Assembly (NCBI RefSeq): GCF_904849725.1
Contig: NC_058522.1
Location: 434,897,529-434,961,528, forward strand
DNA: 64,000 nt
Source: Hordeum vulgare subsp. vulgare
Lineage: Eukaryota; Streptophyta; Magnoliopsida; Poales; Poaceae
Direction of reading: 5' to 3'
Both the position numbers and the translations under genes were made by a program. The first letter of the stretch is position 1, and each line of letters opens with the position of its first letter. Below the pieces are notes generated by a model, which did not search any database, was not told where the DNA came from, and was given only the letters and a program-made list of their open reading frames with translations. Below, piece after piece: positions 43,972 to 55,798 of this stretch.

Positions 43972-45466
43972 CGGACAAATTGTGGTCACAACGATGCACC
44001 CCACGAAATTAGAACCAACGGCGCTGGAGGCAGCGCACAAGTGCTATGGCAATCAACTAGGATGCATCCTCAGGGGAACCGCCAACATCAACGACAAAAA
44101 GTTTAAGAAGATACCACATATGGAGCACACGCTCCTAACGAAGTTGCACAATAGGTTCTTGTTCCCCAGGCAGACTGAAAAAATTCTTCTGTGGGATAAC
44201 GAAACAATGACAAAGATAAACAGCAAGGCAATGGGGACGTTCACCAATGTCTTGTCCGACTAAAAAGTAAGGGCAAAAAATTGATTCTGAAGAATGAACC
44301 GTGGTCCAAGATTCATGCTGACAATCCGTCACTAAGGGAAGAGGACATCGAAATATTCAAGGAGACTTGCGCTACAGAAGAAGCACAGAAAAAGTCAGAG
44401 AAAATGAAGGAGCTCCAACCCAGGAACACACTCACCCACCACCTCGAAGCTGTGGTTACGAGGATAAGAGGAATGTATGGGCCAAGGAGGACGCTGAACA
44501 TGAAAGTCATGGAATCCCAGACCCCTTGGCGGAGTTCACTGACCCGCAAGAGCATGATTGGATCAGGGCCTCGCACCAGTGGGACCCCGTCAATAAGGTC
44601 TTTTACATGGATCCGAACACAAGGGAGTTCATGAGACTACTGGTAATTGATGTATTACCTCCTTATATTAATTAGCTTCCAATCAATTCGACAACAAGTT
44701 TTGTCACATTTGTAAACCATCCATGCTACTTTTGCAGAAAGAGCAGCACCAAAAGGCAGCCGAAAGCGATGAGTTGTCTTAGTCGCTGGCAAGGCCCAAG
44801 TGGGACAACCCATTCAACTGGGACCTGAACATACTGAAAAATGTCTCGATGGACAAACCTCCGTCGTATGAATGTGTGCACGACGTCGGAGATGGCTCCT
44901 CGTGGATGAACTGCTACCACGATAAGCAGAAGGAAAAATAGCAGAGACGGTAGCTTACTCAACAGACCATCAACGAGAAGGTCGCACGGGCGGCCCATAA
45001 GAGCAAAGGTAAGACCAAAGAAGAGTTGGCCAAGGTAATCGACAATAAGGTCAATGAACCTATGGAAGCTTCCTTGGGCCAATTGGTTTTGGTAGTTTTT
45101 GAGTTTGTGAGGAGGAATCCAGAAAAAGGGCTAGAGGACTTTCCCCTTCTCAGCTTTGTCGGGAGCAATTCGGCGAACATCACACCACCGACACCTGCTC
45201 ATGGAACCGCACATTCTCCCGTACCTAGTCTCGCTCCGGTACATAGAAGCTTGTCCTTCATCTCTGGCGTGCTCAACGGGGTCTTTGGCTGATCTCGACG
45301 CCATCACGGTAATTACGCGTCATACACTCTTCACCAGCATGTCTATATACTCTTCCGTTTCAGTTGTCTTTTGGATGTCTGACATTGTAGTCATGTCTTT
45401 GCGCGACGATCAAACCCCGTGCACCCTACTGTAGGATGTCAACGACCAGTAGGTGGACGTGGGAAA
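43972..45466 (+). pseudogene. CACTA ORF2, middle exons
   Basis: Resumes the frame left at 35553 (VVTTMHPTKLEP, RFLFPRQTEKILLWDN) to a TAA at 44261-44263. Frameshifts follow, and the gene is legible in other frames (NEPWSKIHADNPSLREEDIE; HDWIRASHQWDPVNKVFYMD). A likely intron is 44643-44737 (GTAATTGATG...TTTTGCAG), a second 45309-45434 (GTAATTACG...CTACTGTAG). Between them KGKTKEELAKVIDNKVNEP suggests a helical region. The Angela-type LTR enters after GGAAA (45462-45466). Confidence 0.65.
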
Positions 45467-45637
45467 TGTTGGAAAAATGCCATAGAGGCAATAATAAATT
45501 GGTTATTATTATATTTCCTTGTTCATGATAATTGTCTATTATTCATGCTATAATTGTATTAACCGGAAATGGTAATACATGTGTGAATATATAGATCACA
45601 ATGTGTCCGTAATGAGCCTCTAGTTGGCTAGCTCGTT

Positions 45638-48600
45638 TGTCGGGACCCCGACACTAAGCCATAGGAATCCAGCCTGTAACACATCGCATCCCTTTGTGGT
45701 CTCACGCACGGTTAACTCCACGGCTGTAGCCTTAACTTAGCCGGGACCGTTTGCGTCTTTTGACTCACGTATGCGATAGTGTCGCTAGCAATCCAATGTC
45801 AAAGAACCCGGATCGACATGTCTAGTCTTAAACCAAAGTGGCAGTACAGCACAAGGACAGGCATACATGACCCAACAAAGCAGGTGTCGGTCATCGGCTA
45901 ATGTAGACGAGTCGTAGCAAGCTACAAGGACTCCATTACATCGCGTGACATTTCCCCAAAGGGGACAGACACAACAGCTAAGAAGGACACATGCCAGTCA
46001 ACCAATGTGTCCGGAGCAGTAGCGAACTACCAAGGCTCGTTGGATCACTAAGGGGCATTTCCTTGTAAGGAGTGCTACTAAGGTTCACGACTAGGTAATC
46101 GAACCCCATACATATCAAGTACGACACACGTACGCATGGCATACCGATATGTATAGCTACATCGATGGCATCACAACATAACCATAGACATACAACCTTT
46201 ATTTAAGAAGCTCGGAGGAGCCACACACATAATATTACACATTAAGGGTCTCACGACCCGTAATAGCAGTCATACAATTACAAGCCAGCCGAAGAGTTAT
46301 AAACTGTCTGGGTACAGACAGGGCAACTAGAAGGCACATGGCCTGACTATACTACAAAGCCGACGTAGGGCCAGATCGTAGCTGGGACACCAGCTACTCG
46401 TCATCGTCGATGTCTACGAAGAACCCTCCATTAGGGTCATTAGCAACCTGTGCAACATTTATTAAGCAAACATGAGTACGAAGGTACTCAGCAAGACTTT
46501 AGGATGACTAACTACTCATGCAAGGTATCAAAAGGTATTGTGGGGTTTCATGCGGGAAGCCAGCATTTGACTCGTGGCTAGACAACTTGCATTTTTTAAA
46601 TAATTTTGACAACTTGATTTCTCGCACACGAGTCCACTAACACCACAACAATACACTATCGTGGAATCATTCCGTCTCCGTACGGAAATGCCGTCCACGA
46701 CACTCACGCTTACCTTGGCAATTTTATGAGTAGCCATTGAAGTTGTCTATGAACAACATATGTCTCCAAGTAGTCCATATCCGCGGACGCGGCTATTCGA
46801 ATAGATCATAACCCTGCAGGGGTGTACTTCGTCACACACGCTCTCTCCAGTTATCGCCATGTGCACGTCATGCACCTCGGCAACCTTCAAGCGGAAGCCC
46901 AGCGAGGGAGTCGGCCACGACCATTAACCACACTAGTACCTAGTCCAGGTTTATCGCCTATCTGAGAGTAACCCATACGGAAGTCCGGCCGAGGTTTCCG
47001 CCACGGCCTCAAACGATGTGCGCAGGGTTCCCAAGCCCACCATCCGGGTGCCACTTGGTACACCGTGCCACTGCTTACCGCATCACGGCCCACCTCTCAG
47101 GTCAGCACCATGCACGGCCTCCAGCATTACTATAAACACCAGAAACTACTTGCAACTCCTGGACCGGGTACTACGCGATTAATATGCCGAGCGGGGTCAT
47201 ATTTCAGGGCCCAGCATGTGGTAGTATCTAGTCTTGGAATACATACACGGAACTCAGTTCCTAAGGACGGTTCCAATGAAACAACCCGCCATGTACTCCT
47301 ACACAGCCTTTCACCGGTACCTTTACCAACTCAAGTTCAACACACAACCTTTGCTCACCAAACACGTTCCACAATTCTGTTCATCTCCTAGATGACAGAC
47401 CATACACAACTCTAAGCATAGCATGCATAGCAGGATAAGGCACATCACAGCTCAAGCAACTACCAGGTATGCTAGGTAGCAAGGTTTGGCTATTTACTGT
47501 GACAAGGTTAAGTCATGCAAAGGAAGTGGGTTCAACTATCGTGGCAAAAGCAGTTGAAGCATTTGATCTTAAATGCAATAAATAGGTGCATGAGCAAGAA
47601 CAAGGGATTTATCGGGATGATCAAAAGGGTTGCTTGACTTGTTGCTCAGAGGAGGAACGATATCCGTCATACGGATATTCGGTGGAATCCGGGGGTGCGG
47701 AGCCTACCGAAATGAATGGCAACATTCAATAACAATCATATGCACTCAAAATGATGCATGAGCATGGCATGAGAGTGCAAGGTGATAAGTTAATATTTTC
47801 AACATGTATTATGTTTAGAGTTGATTTGAATCACATTCGAATAGCAATTCAAACGGGGTATTCTCGGATACCGGTTTAATTGATTCGACCTGATGCTCAG
47901 ATCAACTTGATGTTAACATGCATGAAATGTCATGTTATGGTACTGATTTGTAATTAGGATAGTGGTGAACATTGTATATATAATGAAATTTGAATATTTT
48001 TGCAAACTCCATTTAAAAAGTGATTATAAGAATTGAATTATTCCTTATTCCACAATTTAGGGTTCTGTAACTTTTTCAAACATAGTTGAAAGTAGCATAA
48101 TCAGAATCCTTGAATTTTTCTGATACTTTTTCATATATAAATTATTTTCATTGGAGTTACAGATTAATTTCTATGATTTTTACAAGTTTTAGCAATTTCC
48201 TGGAATTAGTTTTATACTGGAAATTCTAATTATTGCATCAGACTGACGTTAGCCGGTCAGCCGACCTGTTCAGGTCAAACCTGACAGGGGGGCCCACTAG
48301 TGAGCCTCTCTGGGACTAATCCCGCGCTGACCAGCCCTAATTGAGGTCTGACTTGGCCTTGGGCCCACTTGTCAGCGAGTGATTAAGTCCTGAGCTGCTG
48401 GGTTAGCTTTGCCACGTCGACCCCCACGAAGGGTGGTCGCCGGCGACCAGGCCTACGGCGGAGGGCTCGCCGGAGGCGACCTAAACGGCGCTGCACAGCA
48501 CCAAAACGCACGCGGTTTGCAGCTACGGCACGCTGGCGAAGTGGCCGATCTGGCAGGGGCATCAGGGGAGGCTAGGGTCGCCGGAAGAGGCGCCGGCGAC

Positions 48601-49792
48601 GAGCCGGAGCGGCGGCCGAAGCTCGGCCTTCTATGAGAGACGGCTCTAGGGCACGGGGAGGGCAGCTGGAGGGCTCGACACGCTCCTGGAGGCTCCAGGA
48701 GCTCGAATCCTAGCTCGAGCGCGTGGATCGGACATCACAGCGACGGCGACGACATGACCGGCGGCGAGAAGCTCTCGGCCTTGGTGGGGAACTAGGCTAC
48801 GATGCACAGGAGAGCGTGATGCGAGACGGGAAACGAGGACGAGCTCACGACGGTTCCAATGGTGCTGAAGAGGGGCTCGAGGATGCGCCCGAGGAAGCGA
48901 ATCGACGGGAGAGGTCCCGCGGCCGGAGGTGGAAGACGACGGCGTTGGGGGCGATGCAGAGCTTGGGGAAGCTTCGACTTCTGCAGATATGACCAGGGCG
49001 ACGAGGCGGAGCTAACAGACTACTCGGAGGCGGGATCCCATGGCTAGAGGTGCTGCGGCTCGAGCTCGAGCTCGGCTCCAATGGCGGCAGCAAGGAGGAG
49101 GAAGAGATCCGGGAGGAGGGAGAGAGCCGATGTGGGGAATGGATAGGGGAGGCCTCAGGGGGCTTATCCCCGGCCTTGCCAGCGCGAGGCGGTGGCCGGG
49201 CAGGCGCACAGGTGGGTGGCCGCGTCGGAGGAGGCGGCGGCCACCTTCTGCTGCCTACTGGCGCGAGGGAGGGGACGAGCAAGGGAGATGGGCCGGGCCA
49301 GGCTAGGCGACAGGTAAGGGTTTCCCATTTTTTCTGTTTTTGTTTTTCTGTTTTGCTAACTATTGTTTTGCTAATTATTTCAGCTCCAAAACAAAACGTA
49401 AAAACTATTTTAGACCTCCTAAAATATTGTTATAACATTCCCAACCATTTCCAAAGTTTTCAACATTTTTGGAAATTTATAGATTCTGATTTCAAATTTA
49501 AAACTTGAAACCAGTAGCCTTTTGCATTTATTTAAAATGTTTAAAGTGTCAAGAAAATAGTTTTCTCCAATGTTCATTTACTTTCATGATTTATTAGAAA
49601 GTTTGAACATTTCTTGAGGCCATTTTGGGTTCATTGATTTGAACTAGTTTGAGATTTTCCTTAATTGAAATAGTGGCTAGGGTTTTGAGTTTTTCCTTCG
49701 CCACTTTGTTGTTTTTGTTGAAACTTCTTATATGCAAATGCAAAGAAGACATGAGCACAAGACTAACTTGCTTAAGGGTTAGGGATGTGACA
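45638..49792 (-). mobile_element. 3' LTR of element E
   Basis: 4,155 bp. GC-rich block at about 48240-49310, the rest AT-rich. Open frames in the GC-rich part (for example 48845-49282, minus) are Pro/Ser/Arg-rich and reflect composition. A minus-strand TATA-like run (ATTATATATAC) lies at about 47974-47986. Just outside, at 49808-49793, the minus strand has the PPT GAGTGGGGGTGAGTTG. Confidence 0.92.
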
Positions 49793-50999
49793 ACTCACCC
49801 CCACTCAAAAGAATCTCGTCCCGAGATTTAGAAGTCGTCGGGAATAACGCAGGGTATTCAAGTCGGAGACGATCCTCTCTTTCCCAAGTTGCCTCCTTTT
49901 TAGAATGATTTGACCATAGAACTTTAAGAAACTTGAGGTTTCGATGTCGAGTGGTACGCTCATCTTGATCAAGAATACGCACGGGGTATTCTCGGTATGA
50001 AAGGTTATCTTGTAGATCAAGCGTTTCGTGGTCCACTTCACGGATAGGATCCGAAAAGCAACGCCTGAGTTGCGAGACGTGGAAAACATCATGAACCTTG
50101 GAATGATGCGGAGGAAGTTCCAACTGGTAGGCAACTTCTCCTCGTTTGGCAAGAATGCGAAAAGGACCAATGTAACGAGGAGCCAACTTGCCCTTGATAC
50201 CGAAACGATGGGTACCCTTCAAAGGTGTAACCCAAAGGTAAGCCTTCTCGTCAACTTCAAAGGTCACAGTCTTATGATGACGATCATATTGGCTCTTTTG
50301 ACGAGACTGGGCTGTTTTCAACTTTTCACGAATAATGCGAACCTGCTCTTCTGCATCCTAGATCATATCCGGGCCAAAGAGTTGCCTCTCTCCGGTTTCT
50401 GACCAATTAAGAGGTGTTCGACATCTTCGTCCATAGAGAACTTCAAAAGGGGCTTTGCCCAAGCTTGATTGATAACTATTGTTATAAGCGAATTCGGGAA
50501 GGCACTTCTCCCAATTCATACCGAACGAAATAACACAAGCTCGGAGCATATCTTCTAGGATATTATTCACTCTTTCTACTTGACCACTTGATTGAGGATG
50601 GAAAGCAGTGCTAAAAGATAAGTGAGTCCCCATGGCATTCTAAAAACTTTCCCAGAAGCGAGAGGTAAAGATACTTCCACGGTCCGAGTTAATTTCCAGG
50701 GGAACACCATGAAGAGACACTATTCGAGAGATATATAACTCTGCTAGCTGGCTAGCTATTATACTCTCACGAACAGGAAGAAAATGAGCCACTTTGGAAA
50801 GACGGTCAATGACCACAAAGATAGCATTATTTCCTTTCTTGGTCTTGGGAAATCCGATAATGAAATCCATGCTAACTTTATCCCATTTCCAATCAGGAAT
50901 AGCTAAAGGTTGAAGGGTGCCAGCAGGCCTTTGATGTTCTGCCTTAACTCGACGACAAACGTCGCAGTTAGCAACGAACTCAGCAATTTCTCTCTTCAT
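49779..50999 (-). pseudogene. Integrase and chromodomain of element E
   Basis: Same frame as the RT part but cut by TAG at 51018, 50640 and 50358. The zinc-finger region ends [14 protein letters not shown]; the core has [24 protein letters not shown] and [13 protein letters not shown], giving the D,D35E residues (about 50866, 50682, 50590). The C-terminal region has LAPRYIGPFRILAKRG (GPY/F motif) and then YPVRILDQDERTTRHRN...VLWSNHSKKEATWE, a chromodomain of the chromovirus type that would steer integration to heterochromatin. It ends inside the LTR border, overlapping the PPT. Confidence 0.9.
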
Positions 51000-51017
51000 C
51001 CTAGTCCACCAGAACCT

Positions 51018-53327
51018 CTAGCGTAGGTCCTGATACATCTTAGTACTACCGGGATGAATGGTGAGAGGAGAATCATGAGCCTCCTTAAGGATTAACTGCC
51101 TTAGATGTGGGTTCTTAGGAACCACTAAACGATTCTGGAAGAACACAACACCTTGATCGTTCATGGAAAATTCTTTAGCGTTTCCGCTAAAAATATTCTC
51201 CTTGATCCGTGATATACCCTTGTCACGCTTTTGGCCAGCTATCATTTGATCCTTAAGAGTAGGCTTCGACACCAGGGTAGAAAGGAATCCTTGAGGAACA
51301 ATATGAAGATTCAACTTCCGAAAGTCCTCATGGAGATGTGGTTGACCTTGTTGTAGCATCAAATTGTTACAATAAGATTTACGACTTAGTGCATCGGCCA
51401 TAACATTGGCCTTCCCCGGGGTGTAAGTTATCCCTAAGTCGTAATCCGAGATCAACTCAACCCACCGTCTTTGCCTGAGATTCAAATCCGGCTGGGTGAA
51501 AATATATTTCAGACTTTGGTGACTAGTGAATATTTCGCAACGATTACCCAAAAGGTAATGTCGCCAGGTTTTTAGTGCATGGACCACAGCTGCAAGCTCA
51601 AGGTCATGTGTGGGATAATTATCCTCATGTGGACGCAACTGACGAGATGCGTATGCGATCACATGACGATCTTGCATGAGAATGCAACCTAATCCTTGTC
51701 GCAAGGCGTCGCAATAGATAACAAAGTCCTTAGAAAAATCTGGTGGTAGCAACACAGGTGCGGAAGTCAGGCGTCTTTTCAGTTCCTGAAAACTATGCTC
51801 ACACTGTGGTGTCCACTCGAACTTTTTATCTTTCTTGAGGAGTTCAGTTAGAGGCTTTGCAACCTTGGAGAAATTCTCGACGAAGCGGCAACAATAGCTC
51901 GCTAAACCAAGAAAACTCCTAACTTGCTTAACCGATTCAGGTTGGGTCCAATCAAGGACAGCTTGAACTCTCTCGGGATTGACAGCAATACCCTTACCAG
52001 AGATTACGTGGCCTAGATAGGTCACTTCTGGTAACCAGAATTCACATTTTGAAAATTTGGCATAAAGGCAATGCTCTCGAAGTTTCATCAATACCAGCCT
52101 TAGATGCTCGGCATGTTCTTGTTCATTCTTCAAGTAGATGAGAATATCATCGAGGTATACCACGACGAATTTATCCAAATACTCCATGAAGATTGAGTTC
52201 ATCAGCCAAGAGAAAGTGGCTGGGGCATTGGTTAAACCGAAGAACATAACGGTGTACTCATATTGGCCATAACGAGTAACAAAAGCCGTTTTTGGAATGT
52301 CCCCGTTCTTAATCTTGATTTGATGGTATCCCATCCTCAAATCCATTTTGGAGAAGACTGAGGATCCAGCGAGCTGATCGTACAGATCATTGATCCTGGG
52401 GAGTGGATACTTGTTCTCAATGGTGACCAGATTAACTGGTCGGTAATCTACAACCATCTGATCCGTTCCGTCTTTCTTCTTGACGAAGAGGACGGGACAA
52501 GCCCAAGGAGAAGAGCTAGGATGAATGAAACCTTTGTTCAAGGCCTCATCTAGTTGCTTTTTAAGTTCGGCTAGCTCCAGGGGTGCCATCTTATAAGGTC
52601 TTCTGGCTATTGGGACAGTTCCCGGAACAAGATCTATTACAAACTCTACATCTCTGTCAGGTGGGATTCCTGGCAGTTCCTCTGGAAAAACATCCGGGAA
52701 GTCACGGACTACCGGAATGTCTTCAAGTTCCGGAAGAGGGTTGGCATTTAGGGAATAGAGCTGGCATTTGGCAACTCGAGTAGAGACATTTACTATCTCA
52801 CCCGAGGAATGGGTAAGCTGGACATTTCTAGAGTGAGTATCAATCTTGGCATAGTGAGCTGACATCCAGTCCATGCCCAAGATGATATTATTATCCGAAG
52901 ATTTCAATGCTATCAATGAGGCTAGAAAAACTAGCCTGTCTACTAGAATTTCATTGTCATAGGTTATCCTAGAGGTTTGCCATTTACTACCAGGGGTTTG
53001 GACAACCAATGGGATTGGCATATCACAAAATGACATGTTATGCAACTGTGCATAACTTTCTCAAATGAAGGAATGAGAAGACCCAGTGTCAAAGAGAACA
53101 GACGCTGGGTGATGATTAACAAGAAGCGTACCCAGCATGACGTCGGGATCCTCTGCAGCTTCTTCTGCTGACACATAGTTCACACGGCCACGTGCAGGAG
53201 TTGGCTTCACATAGTACGCTTTGCCCGACTTGGCCTGCCCGACGGACTTTCCGGGTTGCTTGGCACCCACATTCTGAGGACACTCACGGGAATAGTGCCG
53301 TGGTTCTCCACACTTGTAGCATATCAC
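51018..53327 (-). pseudogene. Zinc knuckle, protease, reverse transcriptase and RNase H of element E
   Basis: Zinc knuckle CYKCGEPRHYSREC (CX2CX4HX4C, about 53320-53280), then protease with LFDTGSSHSFI (about 53090-53060). An in-frame TGA (53063-53061) is followed by 675 open codons: protease end (ILGMDWM), RT with [45 protein letters not shown] and catalytic YLDDILIY (about 52160-52137), and RNase H with [13 protein letters not shown] (Ser to Leu change at DAS), [15 protein letters not shown] and ADALSRK. TAG at 51020-51018 ends it. It converts element RNA to DNA within the particle. Confidence 0.92.
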
Positions 53328-53399
53328 CTGGTTGCCATGTGGTGCAGCATTGCTAGCTAGACCACCATAAGCTTTTGCTGGAGGGTTGGCCTGATTCGT

Positions 53400-54256
53400 C
53401 TAAGGCGCCACGTAGGATGGCCTCGGAGTGTATCTTGGCGGCAGAGAATTGTTTGGAACCCACAGCCTGCGTTTTGGAAACGCAGAACCAGAAGATGAGC
53501 CAAAGTCACGGGAGTGCTTCCTTGTGGCTTCGAAGTCAGTATGACCAGTCTCCGCACTGATCGCCTTGTTGACCAGGGCTTGAAAGCTTGCACACTCATG
53601 GAGGCGCAGGTCACGACGGAGCTCAGGGCTCAGACCCTTACGGAATCTTGCTTGCTTCTTGGCGTCAGTAGACACCTCATCTGCTGCATAGCGGGCGAGG
53701 TTACCGAACTCGCGGCTATAGGCATCCACAGACAACTTGCCCTGAGTGAAGGCACATAACTCTTCTCTCTTTCTGTCCATGAGGCCCTCTGGAATATGGT
53801 GCAGACGGAAAGCTGGACTGAAATCTGCCCATGTGGCCACTGGTTCAGCGGGATGCATAGCTTCAAAATTCTCCCACCACAGATTGGCGGGTCCCTCCAG
53901 GAAATACGCCGCAAAGGTCCCTTGTCGGCCTCAGACACATTCGCAGAGCGAATCTTGCGTGAGATGCTGCACATCCAGTCATCAGCGTCGAGGGGATCGA
54001 CGGAATGATGAAACTTTGGAGGATTCAGCTTCACAAAGTCATTGAGGGATACTGCAGCATTCCTAGGCTGCCGAGCCGTATTCTGCTCAATACGCTCTAG
54101 CAGTCGATTGGTCTCCCTTTTATTTCTTTCTGCCTCAAGCATCACTTCTACCAGAGAAGGCGGGTGAGGCAGGTCTTCCTACGACGCTTGACTACCCTCA
54201 CCTTGCTCATGAGCAAGGGCACGGTTCAACCTGGTGAACACCATCCTGACAAACAA
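53400..54256 (-). pseudogene. gag capsid region of element E
   Basis: The start is probably ATG near 54213 or upstream. Frame stops: TAG at 54181-54179 and 53402-53400. A one-base deletion near 53930 shifts the frame between ADKGP and the WWENFEAMHP-like region. Readable motifs: KLNPPKFHHSVDPLDADDW, then VATWADFSPAFRLHHIPEGLMDRKREEL and GLSPELRRDLRLHE, typical of the retrotransposon gag family. Its C-terminus leads in frame to the zinc knuckle. Confidence 0.85.
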
Positions 54257-54587
54257 ACTCATAGCTTAGACCAATATCATATCAATACTAGCTATGGATT
54301 AAGAATGTACTGAACACACGGAATGCGGAAATGAATATCCGAACAGCATGGTAACAAGCAACTGCTATATATACACCATGGTTCATACACACCCTTACAT
54401 AGTTCAGTACACCCTTAACCGAAGAGCAAACTACTGGAATTGTGAAACTACTCATCAGAGGCTTACAAGCTTCCTATACATTATTTATCTAGGCCTTCGG
54501 AATTCATTTCACAGTACAACCATACTTCACAAGTCACGCGGAACTGTGAACGTACGGCTACTACCATACTATCCTTCCGCTCACAGC

Positions 54588-55361
54588 TCAGGCATCCGCA
54601 TAGAACATCTCATAGAGATTACCTCCATGACCTGGAAGCTCAACCTGCGGATCAGGAAACACTCTAGCATGATATCCCTGGGATCCATAAGGACACGGAT
54701 GTGGCCTTGGTCCCCTGACTGGTGGTAAGAGGGGTCCACGAAGAGGTGTGACTCCTCCTATGGCTGGCCAGTCAACGTGGGCCGGAAGATGGGTCCTAAC
54801 AGGGTTCAGCATCTCCATCTCTCCATACCCTGTCTGGACTACCTGTGCCAGCTGCGTCAAAACTGTCCACAGAAGGGCACGGGTAGCATAAAGCTCCATG
54901 CGGAGAGCACGAGCATCCCTGTCTCTGTTCTCTAGCATCTCAACAGTGGACTGCAGAAGTGGATCCTCCATAGAAGAATCAAAATAGACTCCACTGAGGT
55001 ATCCCTCTTCACCAGACTGAGAGGCCGGAACATAGCGGAACTCTGAATTCTGCAGCAGTGCATGTCTCGCTCTCATAATAGTCAGCATTGAATAGGCAGC
55101 ATCCTGTACTGCCATGTCAACGGTGACCCCCAACCCATAGGACCAATGGATTGGCTTCTCAGCTCCAGGGTAGTCTGGAAATACCCTAACAGTGCAGATG
55201 TACTGGCTCTGGTTGAAGTCTCGGTACTGTTCCTCCATTGTGTACTCGGGGTACCAGCGGTAACCGCACACCGACATCACCCTGACCAGCATGGCCGTAT
55301 GACCCGGTACATCAACGCACCTGGTCAGACGTACCACCTGACGAGAAGGACGGCCAGGCAT
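54588..55361 (-). CDS. Extra ORF upstream of gag in element E, unknown function (257 aa)
   Basis: ATG at 55361, TGA at 54590-54588; lies between the PBS (55794) and gag (about 54256), a place usually without a gene. No stop or frameshift in 257 codons although gag-pol has six stops. The first 120 residues look globular: after CTVRVFPDYPGAEKPIHW comes GLGVTVDMAVQDAAYSMLTI, a pattern (strands, then Ala-rich helix) faintly like a double-stranded RNA-binding domain. Residues 150-190 are helical (RDRDARALRMELYATRALLW); the C-terminus is Pro/Gly-rich. The RNA-binding idea is speculative. Confidence 0.65.
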   Translation of the reverse strand: MPGRPSRQVVRLTRCVDVPGHTAMLVRVMSVCGYRWYPEYTMEEQYRDFNQSQYICTVRVFPDYPGAEKPIHWSYGLGVTVDMAVQDAAYSMLTIMRARHALLQNSEFRYVPASQSGEEGYLSGVYFDSSMEDPLLQSTVEMLENRDRDARALRMELYATRALLWTVLTQLAQVVQTGYGEMEMLNPVRTHLPAHVDWPAIGGVTPLRGPLLPPVRGPRPHPCPYGSQGYHARVFPDPQVELPGHGGNLYEMFYADA

Positions 55362-55781
55362 CTGTAAATAGAGAGTAATGCAAAAGCATTAGAGCTCCAA
55401 ATGCAAAATTGGGCAGCATAACGGCTGTAAATGCTCAAAAACAAATTTTGAGACAACCCAAAAATGGAATAGCGTAACCACCCAACTATCAAGTTCAACT
55501 CTCTGATCATCAAACTTACTTCCTGCTTCCTAGGAATAAAAGAAACCCAATATCTCTCGACCCGTAGTCCTATAATCTACCGATCAGAAACACGGCCTAG
55601 GATAAGATGAGTAACCTAGTCCTTAATTCCCGCAGAAAAGACGAGGATGACCAGAATAGAATAACTTGAGAAGAGAACAAGAGTCTTACGTTCCCTTCCA
55701 CAAACAATTCCCTTATATATAGCTAAAGAAATTCTAGACTCAACTTCGACCAGTTTGGCTTAGTAATCCTACAGTCAGTCA

Positions 55782-55794
55782 GGCTCTGATACCA
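55782..55794 (-). other. Primer-binding site of E (initiator tRNA-Met)
   Basis: The minus strand reads TGGTATCAGAGCC, complement of the 3' end of initiator tRNA-Met, 4 bp inside the LTR boundary. Confidence 0.92.
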
Positions 55795-55798
55795 ACGC

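Noticed and set aside
48409..49508. Several GC-rich open frames on both strands in the LTR of E
   Set aside because: They overlap in many frames, are repeated in the other LTR with frame changes, and show no domain; treated as LTR sequence.
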